A stretch of 64,000 nucleotides of DNA from Blastobasis lacticolella (lineage: Eukaryota > Arthropoda > Insecta > Lepidoptera > Blastobasidae), in the NCBI GenBank assembly GCA_905147135.1, contig LR990049.1:9441428-9505427 (forward strand), in the 5' to 3' direction. Shown in pieces: positions 37,401-46,266 of the stretch. Below the pieces are notes generated by a model that ran no database searches, had not been told where the DNA came from, and was given only the letters and a program-made list of their open reading frames with translations. How positions within the stretch are numbered: the first letter of the stretch is position 1; each line of letters starts with the position of its first letter. The translations under genes and the position numbers were made by a program.

Positions 37401-39030
37401 TCCATAGGTACCTTTGCCGTGGGAGGCGAGTGTGGGAGTTGTTAAAAGGCACCAGAGTGTTGCACCCGTTAAGTACTTTAACGATTATATTTGATTCGTG
37501 ACTGTTAGACTGTCGGGAAAGGGTGAACAGTGTTTTTGCAGTTTCAAGGTTTATTCTTGGTTTAACGATAGGTTATTAACCATACTTTAACAAATATGTA
37601 TAATCAAAATATGGATAATTATTACACTCTGAAAAACCAAACCAAGAATAAACCTTTTAGTTTTAGAATTTAGTTTGGAATAGAATTAGAGAACAGTTTG
37701 ATCTTACAAATCCTTTTTATTTACGGTCACAGTAATTATATTTTGTTTGTTTTATCTTAATTTTTCCCTCCACTCAGGGTCTTATACCGCTGGACAAAGC
37801 GATAAACAAATCCTCAGCGAATACTGGGGACGACTCGGTCTGTCTCTATGTTGCACTATCATACCAACACCCCGGTATCACGTATATGTGTGTATATAGT
37901 GACCTCAGCATGTCGGTGTGTTCATGTCCATGCCCATTGCCCATACACTTTAAATGTACTTTAGGCCAAATGTTTATTAATTCATTGTCATCACGATTTT
38001 CGCTAAAGCCGGAATATAAAAATGGAAATTTGTTGCTAGGTTTATGTAAATCAGTGGGCACTTGCTAAACTCGTTTGCAGAAGTACTTAGAAAATTAACA
38101 AACTTTCTCTGGGTTTTCCTCCTTGACGTGACAGTTTCCACTGACGAGAATTTTATTACCTCATGTTTTAATTTTGCTTTGTTTCGTGTCCCTTTATGTT
38201 TCGTTTATTTCCTTATTTCAGTATTCCCTGTGTATGCCTGAGAGGGTCCCAATGTTTTGGAAGCCAAATTTACGAAAAACATCCACATTTAAGAGTGAAA
38301 ATAGTGTATTGAATGGTTGAAGTAGGTACTTTAAGTGGATAAATTTGTGGTTTTCTAAAAAGTTGCGTGTACAACTGCAATTAACCTAAATCGAAATTAA
38401 CAAACACTAACAACATGACTTATTTGAACTTAGCGTAGAGTTGATTGGTGGTGTATTTTATAGCTAATGATTGTTGTTGATGTAATGTTGCAATTGTAAA
38501 CTTAGTATTATAGCATATGTGTGGTATTCTAACGATTTGCATTCAAACTTACTGAAATGGGTTTTTAATTATGCTAGATTTGTGATTTCAAAAATGCTCC
38601 CCGTGTATTATTACTGCGATCGAAAATTGTTTAATGCGTTTGCCATAACAATTTTGCTTTCACCAACATATTGAATAACATTGCATGGTGTTTCCGATAA
38701 TATCGGTCGGGTTATATATAACTTAGCGATCGCATTGCCTCCTAACATTGTATAATCACCGGTACGCTCCCGACTATCTAAGCAGCGCCAAAAAGGGACC
38801 GAACGACCTCGTCCGTTTAGATCCTCTGGAGCGTACATTCCTACCTACCCACTGAATCCGTACGGTTATTGTAACGTGTCGTTCTGATGCAGTACAAACT
38901 GGACTTCACTGGTCTGTCGGCGGGCGCCGCGGGCGTGGGCGGGCGCGGCGCGGCGCGCGACGAGGAGGCGGCGGGCGGCGGCGGCGGCGACGCCAAGCCC
39001 GGCGGGAGCTCCTCCGACACGGCCATGTGA
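19259..39030 (+). CDS. CTNNAL1: alpha-catulin gene, 11 coding exons, 5' incomplete
   Basis: Vinculin/alpha-catenin superfamily protein; catulins are reported to link the cytoskeleton and Rho signalling and to organise junction or synaptic complexes. Exons: 19259-19401, 21395-21604, 26649-26786, 34495-34752, 35041-35215, 35562-35644, 35869-36153, 36566-36735, 36804-36957, 37030-37236, 38893-39030. Phases agree at all ten junctions and every intron is GT-AG, giving 652 residues before TGA. Diagnostic stretches are LLAAVTRVLLLADMVVVRQ, VAAARNVLERSTLMLLTSSK, TTQDLFTQAEYFAEEANRLY and KELLEHLDKVP. Catulins are about 700-800 residues long, so roughly 100-150 amino-terminal residues are missing. The LAKDK and EYFAEEANRLY features fit catulin better than alpha-catenin itself. 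The exons are GC-rich and the introns AT-rich and full of repeats. Confidence 0.93.
19402..21394 (+). other. Catulin intron with LINE relic
   Basis: Holds the LINE fragment at 19520-19835. A low-complexity frame at 19991-20305 has no ATG start or domain. The stretch at 20483-20600 (TTTGTCTGTTCGCGTATC, then AAAACTACTGAA) resembles a Helitron-like 5' region common in Lepidoptera, without a matching 3' end. Confidence 0.6.
19520..19835 (+). mobile_element. LINE carboxyl-terminal relic, RGRPKKRW/ADP family
   Basis: Can be read as VRLRWFGHVLRKP, a damaged RPKKRWMD-like segment, YGLRREDVEDR and KADP across three frames. The same protein ending, better kept, is at 46575-46800, and a short tail of the family is at 2238-2348. 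Several frameshifts and stops show that it is dead. Confidence 0.7.
21395..21604 (+). CDS. CTNNAL1: alpha-catulin exon (codons 48-117)
   Basis: Phase 0 at both ends, acceptor AAACAG, donor AAG/GTACTG. Contains SLDRLESVSNFAEFVRAF and VAAARNVLERSTLMLLTSSK, among the most conserved catulin segments. Confidence 0.95.
21650..21782. mobile_element. MITE with 42-bp inverted repeats
   Basis: The left arm starts CCGCCGATCTCTGATAGTAC and the right arm ends as its near-complement (GTACAATCGGAGATAGGCGG); both reach the inner words CCATCTTGATGCAATTGA and TCAATTGCATCAAAATGG. At 133 bp it is non-coding and starts 46 bp after a catulin donor site. Confidence 0.75.
23374..23700 (+). mobile_element. SINE-like repeat, copy 2, with A-box-like word
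   Basis: Most complete 5' end of the family: TGGCACAGCGG (23382-23392) fits the RNA polymerase III A box and GTTCGAATTGG (23401-23411) fits much of the B box. Their start-to-start spacing of 19 bp is shorter than in a tRNA gene, so the promoter call is uncertain. The body and the ...GTGACCACTTTCAATCAG... tail match copies 1 and 3. Ends in A8. Confidence 0.75.
24340..24545 (+). mobile_element. LINE 3'-terminal relic
   Basis: Translates as LWNELPGEVFPGQYN and EFFKKGVKRF followed by a stop, the usual end of a LINE reverse transcriptase. The untranslated tail then resembles the SINE-like family tail (GGCAACGCG, CTTACCACCTGG, TTTTTTGCCACC, A-run). Confidence 0.65.
24560..24840. mobile_element. 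RTE-type LINE tail fragment
   Basis: CAGTCCACTGCAGGAC, GGCCTCTCCCACGAAAGG and GGAGATCGCAGT match words of a LINE/SINE tail widespread in Lepidoptera. The minus-strand frame here is a by-product. Orientation and exact ends are not settled. Confidence 0.45.
26649..26786 (+). CDS. CTNNAL1: alpha-catulin exon (codons 118-163)
   Basis: Acceptor CCGCAG, donor GAG/GTAAGG, phase 0 at both ends. Encodes TCLRHPGSASARENRDTVF and a helix with MRRAMDLIHYVV. Confidence 0.93.
29619..29726. mobile_element. Short MITE, copy A
   Basis: CATTTTAAAGGTATG at the left pairs with a CTTACCTTTAAAATG end at the right, and CCGCGTACCTTTGTT lies inside. The core CGACGCAGTTGCATGCATC is shared with 31606-31762 in inverted orientation. 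108 bp, non-coding. Confidence 0.7.
30123..30897. mobile_element. Non-autonomous hAT-type transposon
   Basis: Ends TAGGGGTCGCAA and TTGCGACCCCTA are perfect 12-bp inverted termini and further CCGG-rich words pair inside. The flanks are perfect 8-bp duplications GTACCTAC (30115-30122 and 30898-30905), the duplication length typical of hAT elements. There is no transposase frame. At 775 bp the copy includes a 259-bp SINE insertion (30203-30461), leaving about 510 bp of original element. Confidence 0.88.
30203..30461 (-). mobile_element. tRNA-Gly-derived SINE inside the hAT element
   Basis: On the minus strand the head reads like a tRNA: A box TGGTTCAATGG, anticodon-loop-like CTGCCACGC as in tRNA-Gly(GCC), and a perfect B box GGTTCGATTCC followed by CGGCC. 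A 3' body and an AT-rich (ATTT)n tail follow. It is flanked by TCGGTAT at 30196-30202 and 30462-30468, a 7-bp candidate target duplication. The tRNA stem pairing is degraded, so this is a SINE and not a functional tRNA gene. Confidence 0.85.
31310..31435 (+). mobile_element. LINE protein relic
   Basis: Reads SLPQHSSRKDARYKLGALV and SRLPDDI, phrasing similar to LINE reverse-transcriptase ends of the LWN-LP type. Short and isolated, so the assignment is tentative. Confidence 0.35.
31606..31762. mobile_element. Short MITE, copy B
   Basis: Terminal repeats of about 45 bp: CATTTTAAAGGTATGTTC at the left and GAACATACCTTTAAAATG at the right, followed inward by CCGNGTACCTTTGTTGA on each arm. The core has GACCATGATGCATGCAAC. 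At 157 bp, better preserved than copy A at 29619. Confidence 0.8.
33904..34035. repeat. 12-bp inverted repeat pair
   Basis: ACTCGTCGACCA (33904-33915) and its complement TGGTCGACGAGT (34024-34035) bracket AT-rich DNA. This may be another small MITE; no duplication was confirmed. Confidence 0.4.
34495..34752 (+). CDS. CTNNAL1: alpha-catulin exon (codons 164-249)
   Basis: Acceptor CACCCAG, donor GAG/GTGAGC, phase 0. Encodes alternating Ala/Arg helices ending in RILSIAERIAFELDRLV. Strongly GC-rich third positions. A second AG four bases downstream (GCAG) would break the frame. Confidence 0.9.
35041..35215 (+). CDS. CTNNAL1: alpha-catulin exon (codons 250-307 plus one base)
   Basis: Acceptor CCCCCCAG, donor G/GTAACC. 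Ala-rich, ending ARRLAADLAYI; the last G joins CT of the next exon to give Ala. The minus-strand and other-frame readings here are by-products of high GC. Confidence 0.88.
35562..35644 (+). CDS. CTNNAL1: alpha-catulin exon (codons 308-335)
   Basis: Short 83-bp exon, acceptor ATTGCAG, donor GAG/GTAAGA. Encodes ESERLHNIASRLHEQLDHII. The phase fits both neighbours exactly, which supports the whole model. Confidence 0.9.
35869..36153 (+). CDS. CTNNAL1: alpha-catulin exon (codons 336-430)
   Basis: Acceptor CTCCGCAG, donor GGG/GTTAGT, phase 0. Encodes VCKLLRHIAMSETLQVSAKF, HPGSAAARENLDVFVDMW and the SSLPRPG linker that precedes the carboxyl domain. Confidence 0.94.
36566..36735 (+). CDS. CTNNAL1: alpha-catulin exon (codons 431-486)
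   Basis: Acceptor TATTACAG, donor AG/GTATGC, ending with two bases of an Arg codon. Encodes KHGTTSKPLKAVRLDSAEQ and LEMKMMSSEMDAETEKW, conserved in catulins and alpha-catenins. Confidence 0.95.
36804..36957 (+). CDS. CTNNAL1: alpha-catulin exon (codons 487-538)
   Basis: The 68-bp intron before it is the shortest in the gene. Acceptor TTTTCAG, donor CAG/GTACGT. Encodes MSSMAFAMYQFTKGEG and TTQDLFTQAEYFAEEANRLY, the signature block of the family. Confidence 0.96.
37030..37236 (+). CDS. CTNNAL1: alpha-catulin exon (codons 539-607)
   Basis: Acceptor AATTGCAG, donor AAG/GTAACC, phase 0. Encodes KKELLEHLDKVPTYVQQLQF and IQETKHLMNVISKVVTTCF. Confidence 0.96.
37778..38068 (+). CDS. Candidate alternative terminal exon of alpha-catulin
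   Basis: Strong acceptor context (long T/C tract, then CACTCAG). Reading on from the phase-0 donor at 37236 gives 96 open codons, starting GLIPLDKAINKSSANTGDDS, before TAA at 38066. No family match beyond the first part was recognised, and the later residues (Cys, Tyr and Tyr-Ser rich) look less protein-like. The established terminal exon at 38893 is the better-supported end. This may be an alternative last exon, a lineage-specific one, or chance. Confidence 0.25.
   Translation, partial: GLIPLDKAINKSSANTGDDSVCLYVALSYQHPGITYMCVYSDLSMSVCSCPCPLPIHFKCTLGQMFINSLSSRFSLKPEYKNGNLLLGLCKSVGTC
38893..39030 (+). CDS. CTNNAL1: alpha-catulin last exon with stop (codons 608-652)
   Basis: Acceptor CTGATGCAG. 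Encodes YKLDFTGLS and then a Gly/Ala/Arg/Glu low-complexity tail, ending SSSDTAM and TGA. Only the first nine residues look conserved; the GC-rich tail is probably disordered. Confidence 0.9.
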   Translation, partial: YKLDFTGLSAGAAGVGGRGAARDEEAAGGGGGDAKPGGSSSDTAM

Positions 39031-42000
39031 CAGTACGGCATGGGCCGGCGCGGCAAAGGCGACGCGCGCCGGACCAGGGTCAGCTTCCTCTTGTTTTAAA
39101 GACTTAAACGTCCTTAAAACGTCGTCGCCGAACGGGCGGACGAGCCCCGCACAGCCCCGGCTCCGATCGCGATCTTAGGTACCCTACTCTATGACAATAA
39201 TCCAGAACTGTAATTCCTGGATGTGTAAATATTTAGGCCCCGGCGAAGTGTATACGGTACTGAGATGATCCTAATTCTACAACGAAATAGAACGCGTTGC
39301 GGATCGGAGCCATCGCTGGGGCGGGCGCTCGTCCCGGGCGTCACACCCGGCGATGAGGAGCCCACGGTCGCGCCTCGCCTCGAGCCCCGCGGCGGGCCTC
39401 CTCATGGCCGCGTGTGACTCTAAAAACCCCGTATCTACGCTACGGATCCATTCACTGGCATCTGGACTAAATATTGCCATTAAATTGATCCCAGCGGAAA
39501 GTAGTTTAAATTTAAGATGGACAGTACGATATACAAATAAGTTTCAGCAAAAGCACTTGCGACACACAAAGGCGTCAACGAAGACGTGAAACTGATTTAG
39601 GTATTATGAAGTTTCTCTAGTTGTAGGTTCGCTGGCGTTTAAGAGACGCTGTGGCTGTGGTCCTGAACTCGCTTAATCTTGTGTAATTTAACGACTTTTT
39701 CAACACATAAGTACATTGTAATGTAAACACCATTAATCTTAAAATTCGACTCTCTTGTTTCGAGTATCTTTAACGCTATTATTGTAGGTAATGTTTTGTA
39801 GGTACTCAACAATTGTTACTGAACATATTGCAACTTTTGTCTCACATAATAAGTAATTTGTGATCTAATGAGTGAAATCGTACAATAATAAATTTACTTG
39901 TTACACTTTCTTAATGTTTACACATTGTTACATGAAAATACGTAAACAATAATACACAGATGACATATTTTTTTATGTTACCCTTTCTTATATCCTACTT
40001 AGCATAATCTCTTCGAACCCTATCTATGTACTCACCTGTTATTAGAATATCTTTATACCTGGTCTACTGTTTATACCCTGTACAAGCCTGTTTACTCTAA
40101 GCTCTTTCTACTTAGCACCTGCACTCCTGTGGTCCCGTTGCACCGTTACGTTCTGCACGTTCGCTTCCTCGCTTATGATTTGCATCAGTAGCACGACTTT
40201 ATTTTCCGGACATGCTACTATCACCACATCTTACTTCAGACACAGTGTTACTCTCTGCATTCAATGTGATCGTATCGCATAACTATTCTACTCTCTCGCC
40301 GAGCCCGTCTACATAGGTTCGCTAGAATACGGTCTACGAATGCCGGACATGCATCGAGCATTGCATGATTGTGGCTCGGAGCAAATAGATGTGTGTTGCA
40401 TGTGTGTATTTCGTAATGGATGTCGTACTTCATCTTTCTGAGACGGGAGGATGTTTAATGTTAAGATAAGGGAACTTGACTCTGGTGGCTGCCAGGACAG
40501 CCCCCGGTCGCCCGGCGCAGTGCCGCCGCGCCCGCGCCCGCCGCGCCTCCATATCGCCAGCATGCATCGATCATATCTCTAATCCCACCAAGTGTAGCCA
40601 TTAAACGAAGCATTAAACCGATTTACCGATGTATCGGTTACGCAATAATGAACATATCATACAAAGTAGGATAAATATATCGTTACCGCTACTAACAAAC
40701 GCGACGGTGTCGTTATTTAGTGTCTAAGTATTTTTAACTCGACGACCTGTTATTTATTAGATAATGAAATCGATATTCTCCTAGTGTATAAAGTAAAAGG
40801 ACCGATTTTCATTGGCGGGTTTGGTAGAGGCGTCGTGAGTTTTCCCGGGGAGGTACCGCGCGTACTGGATTGCACGATCGGCCTATTGGTGTTATGTGTT
40901 TCAACGCAAATCGTCCCATGAGTTTCACGTCTATATCATGTATGATATCATTAGTTGTCAATTAATACATTAACTACATGCTGTAATGTTGCTTGGAGCC
41001 ACCGCGGCGGCGGCGGGCGGGCGCGCGGCGCGCTGCCCGATCTAGCGTTACTCTCTTCGAGTCCACTTGTACCATGATTGTTGGCTTTCTTTTAACGCTG
41101 TAATAATATTGTTACATCTCTACTATTAATGTCTCTAAGAACTTTAAATCTTATTTATTGCCTTCTTGTTTATAATATTTAGAATACTAATAGATATTAA
41201 GTACGTTTCTTGTGAACAACTTAGGCTAGTTAACGATATACCTTACTAATGTAAAGAGCTTGATAAAGCTTTATAATGAAGAGTTGTGAATCGAACATGT
41301 GGCCACGTAAAGTTTAGTATAACTTGCTTTGATTACTAAGTACCACATAAGTTCATGATTGTTATCGTACCAACAGTAATTACAATGTACTGCATTTTAT
41401 AGTATAACTTTGCAATACATTGTAATTTCACTTCAATATTCAGCAGCACATGCTACTAATTTAATTTACTAAATAAATCTTATGAATATTTAATCGTATC
41501 GGACGTACAGTTACCTGCAGAGTGTACGGGCTCCTCTACCACACTTAAAAGCAGTTAGGGGTCCATTCACTTTGCAGCAGAGTAGCTACCGTACAGAGCA
41601 ATAAAAATAGGTATAATATTAGTACACTTCTCATGCATCTTCATTTGAGGACATTTCATGTGGATGTGCCAAAAACCTAAGAGCATAAGAGCATGAATAT
41701 TAAACATTGACAATATTCAGATAAATATATTCAAGTACAAAGATAGAAAAATAATGTTTGCAAATTAGAATTGATCGATAATCGTGTCGTAATGTGTGGA
41801 CCGTGGAAAGAAGTGGTTCATATTCACATGTACAATAATAGCGCACCGCCCGTGCCTCTAATGATAGTTCAGTGATAACCGGTCATATCGATCGAACCCT
41901 GCTCGTGCTCACCGTAGCCATGCCGTTCATTATGGGCTTTAGCACATGAACGAGTTTTCTTCATCTATATTCTAGAACTCTAAACGTGCCCTAAACTCTA

Positions 42001-42119
42001 AGCTTGACAAAACCACCCGCAGAACCGTGAAATTCATAAATTCAAATTTATGAACAGGTTTAACGTGTCTTACACATGTTCAGTTTTAAACTTTTAACCA
42101 TTGATCGAGAATAGTCAAG

Positions 42120-42500
42120 ATCTTAACTGTGCAGTTTAACTGTTTTTTCTGGCATAAAAAAACTGTTCAGTTGTGCGGAGCGGAGGTGTGTAACAAAAAA
42201 TTTGTTGTGTTGCGCAGTTGTTGTGCTAAATACCTTCTTATCTTACTTGTTCCTTTTACTAATTTTAGAAGCGAGTTAAATGAAGGTAGTTTACTTCAAA
42301 CGAAAAGAGATCACAACTGAAAATTCCCCTACTGACGCGTCAGGTAAAAACTCAACGTGTGGTTTTAACTGAACAATTCGACTGTTCAGATAAAATGGAA
42401 GGTTTGTAAAGAAGTCAGACGAGAGGGATTTCAGTTTAAAATGAACAGTCGAACAGTTCGACTGTTCAGTTAAAACTGGCACTTAAAACTGAAGGTGTGT
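42120..42500. repeat. AACTG/CAGTT-rich inverted repeat cluster
   Basis: Multiple copies of words such as ACTGTTCAGTT in both orientations. The cleanest is a 25-bp hairpin, GAACAGTCGAAC (42443-42454) and GTTCGACTGTTC (42456-42467) around one base. Related words recur at 42125-42175 and 42360-42395. It may be a MITE relic within the catulin 3' UTR. Confidence 0.6.
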
Positions 42501-43887
42501 AGCCCGCTTTAAGCAGTCGCAGTGAGATACTATCCTGTTCCCCGAATCTTAAAATGACAAAACTGATTATACCAGCTACTCAAACTTTGGACAAATACAA
42601 GTTCCGTCAATATTTAGGTCAAAACTCACCAAAAAGCTATAGGTTTCACTAATACGGTACCAAGTTAGGTTGTAGGTATCATGTATCCAATTATCCATGT
42701 ACCAGTAATCATCTGTAGGTAACGGTTTCTCCAGAGTGAGTAACCATTACCTACGTAAAATGAGTCATCGTAGATAATATTAAATTTGCTAAAGAAAAAT
42801 GGTTCGTGCGCAGAAGCCCTAGCTCTATACGCCTGTACGGCCGTCTCCATCAACTGATTGACTTCCAATCGCATTAATGTTATAATTATAATAATGGCTA
42901 GTTCGTAGTTGGTAGTTAGAGATACACAGTAATTTGTGATATTACAAGATACTTAATGAGGTCTACAACGTCCTTTTAATTTCAAATTTTTATGGTAGTT
43001 AAATTTAGAGGGACACGACAAGAACACCAATAAAATAGTAATCATTAATGTTTAATTCTAGTTATTATAAAAAGGCTTAATTCGGGATTGGGGTAGATGA
43101 ATGAGTGACATCAGACATAGACATGTGTTTGCTTTGTGCCTATTCACTTAACTATTTTAGCAAATAAAATAGGTCTTGGTATTTGTTAGCACTATAACAT
43201 TTTCTACTCTCTTGTTATTAGAATAATAATTGTTAAGTTTATCAGCAGCTACTTTAAAACTTATTGCAACTCTTCACCGCCGACGAAGTAAGCCCTAATA
43301 TCATGTAGTTATCTAAATTGAAGCCATTCAGAATTGTAAGTAAAGCAATTGTTTGTATGGGTGATCCCAGGGGGGTATATCGAACCAAGTCTAGTAGATA
43401 ACTTAGCCTAACGAACACGCTATACCTAAGGTGCGTAGTACCTACATTAACGAGTTCATAGTTCTATTTAAATCGTTCTCTTGTAATGTGTAAATGAATG
43501 TAACCCTGAAGGAGGTAAACCCCGAAAAATGATAGTGTAAATAAAATTACTTTTGATAGAATATTTAATTTAATGAAGAGTTCTTAGTTATATCGATTAA
43601 TGTCATATATATTTTAAATCAATTTAATATTATCAACTTTACTAAGTGTATAAAAATTAAGAAGGTATCGTCGATAAACTGTTGTGATTGTTAAATATTT
43701 AAAGTTGCATTTTCATTAAAGTAAATTAGAAATATATTTTCCATAGTGCTGCCAAAGATATTATAAATAGTTGTAGTCATGTTGTTTACATAACAGAATA
43801 TTTTGAGGTTGTTCGTAAATTTATCGATTGTGTTTTGATGTGTTCGACGAATGTATAACACAGTGTACGTGATCTGATACATCACTG

Positions 43888-43893
43888 AATAAA
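43888..43893 (+). terminator. Candidate poly(A) signal for alpha-catulin
   Basis: AATAAA followed about 25-50 bases later by TATTTCATTTGTCTTTG. It is the last canonical signal on this strand before the opposing septin gene territory. Position and context only. Confidence 0.4.
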
Positions 43894-43969
43894 AGCGATT
43901 CATACAAAATCACTTATGTATTTCATTTGTCTTTGTAATGTCTTCCGGTGGGAAATAAGAACAAACGTT

Positions 43970-46214
43970 GCCTATATATTACGCATTTATTTATATTTAT
44001 TTCAAAGGTACAATATATTACATCGTTGAACTCCGCTGCGCTCCCAACACACGTCACAAGTCCGTCGTAATGACTAAGCAATGATCGGTACGGCGGGGCC
44101 GCATGCGACCCCACGCAAAATACAAAATTAAGCATAGTCTTATCATCTAAGTCCTAACTTTACGCGGAAGTCAATACTGCGTGTAAAAAATAATACAAAT
44201 TTAACCATGGCATGCTGATTAAATAACATTATGCATGTCGATTAAGTGTAACGTTCGTGTGATATAAGATACATCGATGGTACTCCACGGCATAGTTACA
44301 TAACGAAAATATTTACATAAACAAGTAAGAAATGTCAAGCATTACAGTGGTATCAATATAATGATATAAAGACATGAGTATAGTATTTGGGTCAACTGAG
44401 ATTTAAACGTCACATTATTTTACATATCCGCAACCATAACTTGTTGGCGAGCAGTCCCTTCCTTATTTACGATGTAGAAGAATAGCTAACGGCTAGCTAA
44501 AGCTAGAGTCTATCTCACAACTGACCTATGAGCGTAGAATATCACTAAGCACATTATACTAATGTACAAGACGAACGACGTGCCACTCAACCTTAGTGTC
44601 AGGTATCTGAATGCACCGATAAGCCAAAATCGTAATATTAATTTGTAATATAGAAGTAAAAAATATGTCTTATCTAATTCACTTTAAAATTTAGAATGGT
44701 GTAATTTCTAATGAAAGAGTCATCGACTAGCTACAATACGTAACCACCCTACTTACAAATATAACACTGTCATATTTATCAGTAAAGATTTAGTGCCTAT
44801 TATAAACTTCACACAGATTTTGAGCTGAATAAATCACGTTGCTGTATCTAGATACTATTAGACCTCAGCATAGAATATTATGTATTACGATAATGTATAT
44901 TAATTAAGTATTATGTATGTTTCATTCATAGTCACAGCTGACTGATATTACAAGCTATTTGGCATCTTTGTGGACGTAAACAGATTAATTATTGGTGTGC
45001 CTTTTACATCGCTACAGTCTGAAATAATTTCAGTTAAACCGCATAATATAAACAATATTTATCAAAACTTTTAAATTCCTGAAATTCCGAAAGATAATAG
45101 AAAACTAGGCCTCACTTATCAATAAATGCTTTGTCATGGAAAAATCTTACAAATGAATACGTATAAAATTAATCTCATTCAAAGTCCAGTTCTCATCGGT
45201 AGAGTCAGACGTATGGCGACTAGTACGAAGTATGTTGATATAAAATTACATAACTGTAGTCTTTAATTATCGTTGTTCAATTATGCTACAATCAAGATCT
45301 AAAACTTACTAAAATACATTATGCGACGCGCTGACGGCATCGGTAAATTATAGAACTATCCCGGTAGCAACATTCTTAAAAGACCAATCTGAAATCAATA
45401 CAAAGTTACTTATTGATTTGCGAAAGATAACGTAAGAAATTGAAATTGCACAAATAAGAGACATTGAGTGTTTAGTTTGACAGTCAACGATGTTCATTAT
45501 ACCACATCGTGGCAGCTACTATTATTTACAACATAATATAACCCTATTATTCAATATAAATATTTAAGTAAAACAGCGTTTTATCTGCTCCATTCTAATA
45601 ATAACAAATGTAGTTTCAAAACAAACAGACAAACACTGTTTACTTCAAATATTTTAAACGTGTATTTAGGGTGAGCGTGTTTAAACCCATGTCCAGTGAC
45701 CACTCCATTACTATTATAATAATTTGATTAATTAACACATAATTTACTGGTAATACATAGATAGAGTGAATAGAATAATTGATATTTCTATACAGCAGAA
45801 AAAAGTTAAGAGTGGAATAAAATGTTTCACCTATGTAGTTAATTTCAACGTTAGATGTCAGTAGCGACACTCAACACAACATAGAAAATGGCACTGTATT
45901 ATTTCACAAGTGTGAAAGAGATCTCGGGAATCTCGCCGGCCGAGGTGTACCCCCTTTCACGAAACCCAAGCGTCCGATACATTCATTTAGATACGATATG
46001 TACAGTAAAATAAAAGTCAAGTCGCCTCTGTAGTAGTCCAACAACAGTTTTACATTACATTTCTAGAACAACATGACCGATTTAACAGATAAATCACATG
46101 AGTTAGGTACATGTTGGAGTGAGTTCTTTGTTTTGTCGGTGTGCGTCGGCGCTGGGCCGGCGCGAGTTAGTCACGCGTGAGTACGGTGGGTGCGAGGCTG
46201 CGACTTCGCGGCCT
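43970..46214 (-). other. Probable 3' UTR of the Peanut septin
   Basis: AT-rich, without conserved frames, from the septin stop to the candidate signal at 43986. A GC-rich patch lies at 46145-46195 next to the stop. The minus frame at 45640-45870 is not recognisable as protein. Confidence 0.4.
43986..43991 (-). terminator. Candidate poly(A) signal for the Peanut septin
   Basis: TTTATT on +, AATAAA on the minus strand, with overlapping further copies up to about 44002. It lies only about 95 bp from the opposing catulin signal. Confidence 0.35.
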
Positions 46215-46266
46215 TTAAAACAAACCTTTCTTTTTCTTGTCTTTCTTGTCCTTGCCGTCTACAGTC
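46215..46266 (-). CDS. pnut: Septin last exon with stop
   Basis: One base completes Glu from the previous exon, then [16 protein letters not shown] and TAA. The Lys-rich KKKKGLF end is typical of Peanut. Acceptor TTACAG on the minus strand. Confidence 0.92.

Larger units (their letters stand above)
39031..43910 (+). other. Probable long 3' UTR of alpha-catulin
   Basis: No conserved frame follows the stop. AATAAA occurs at 39887-39892, 41472-41477, 43540-43545 and 43888-43893; the last has the best downstream T/GT-rich context (about 43917-43945). GC-rich islets interrupt AT-rich DNA at about 39290-39420, 40495-40560 and 40996-41040. A transcript reaching the last signal would have a 4.9-kb UTR; the shorter signals could give alternative ends. 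The extent is inferred. Confidence 0.45.
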
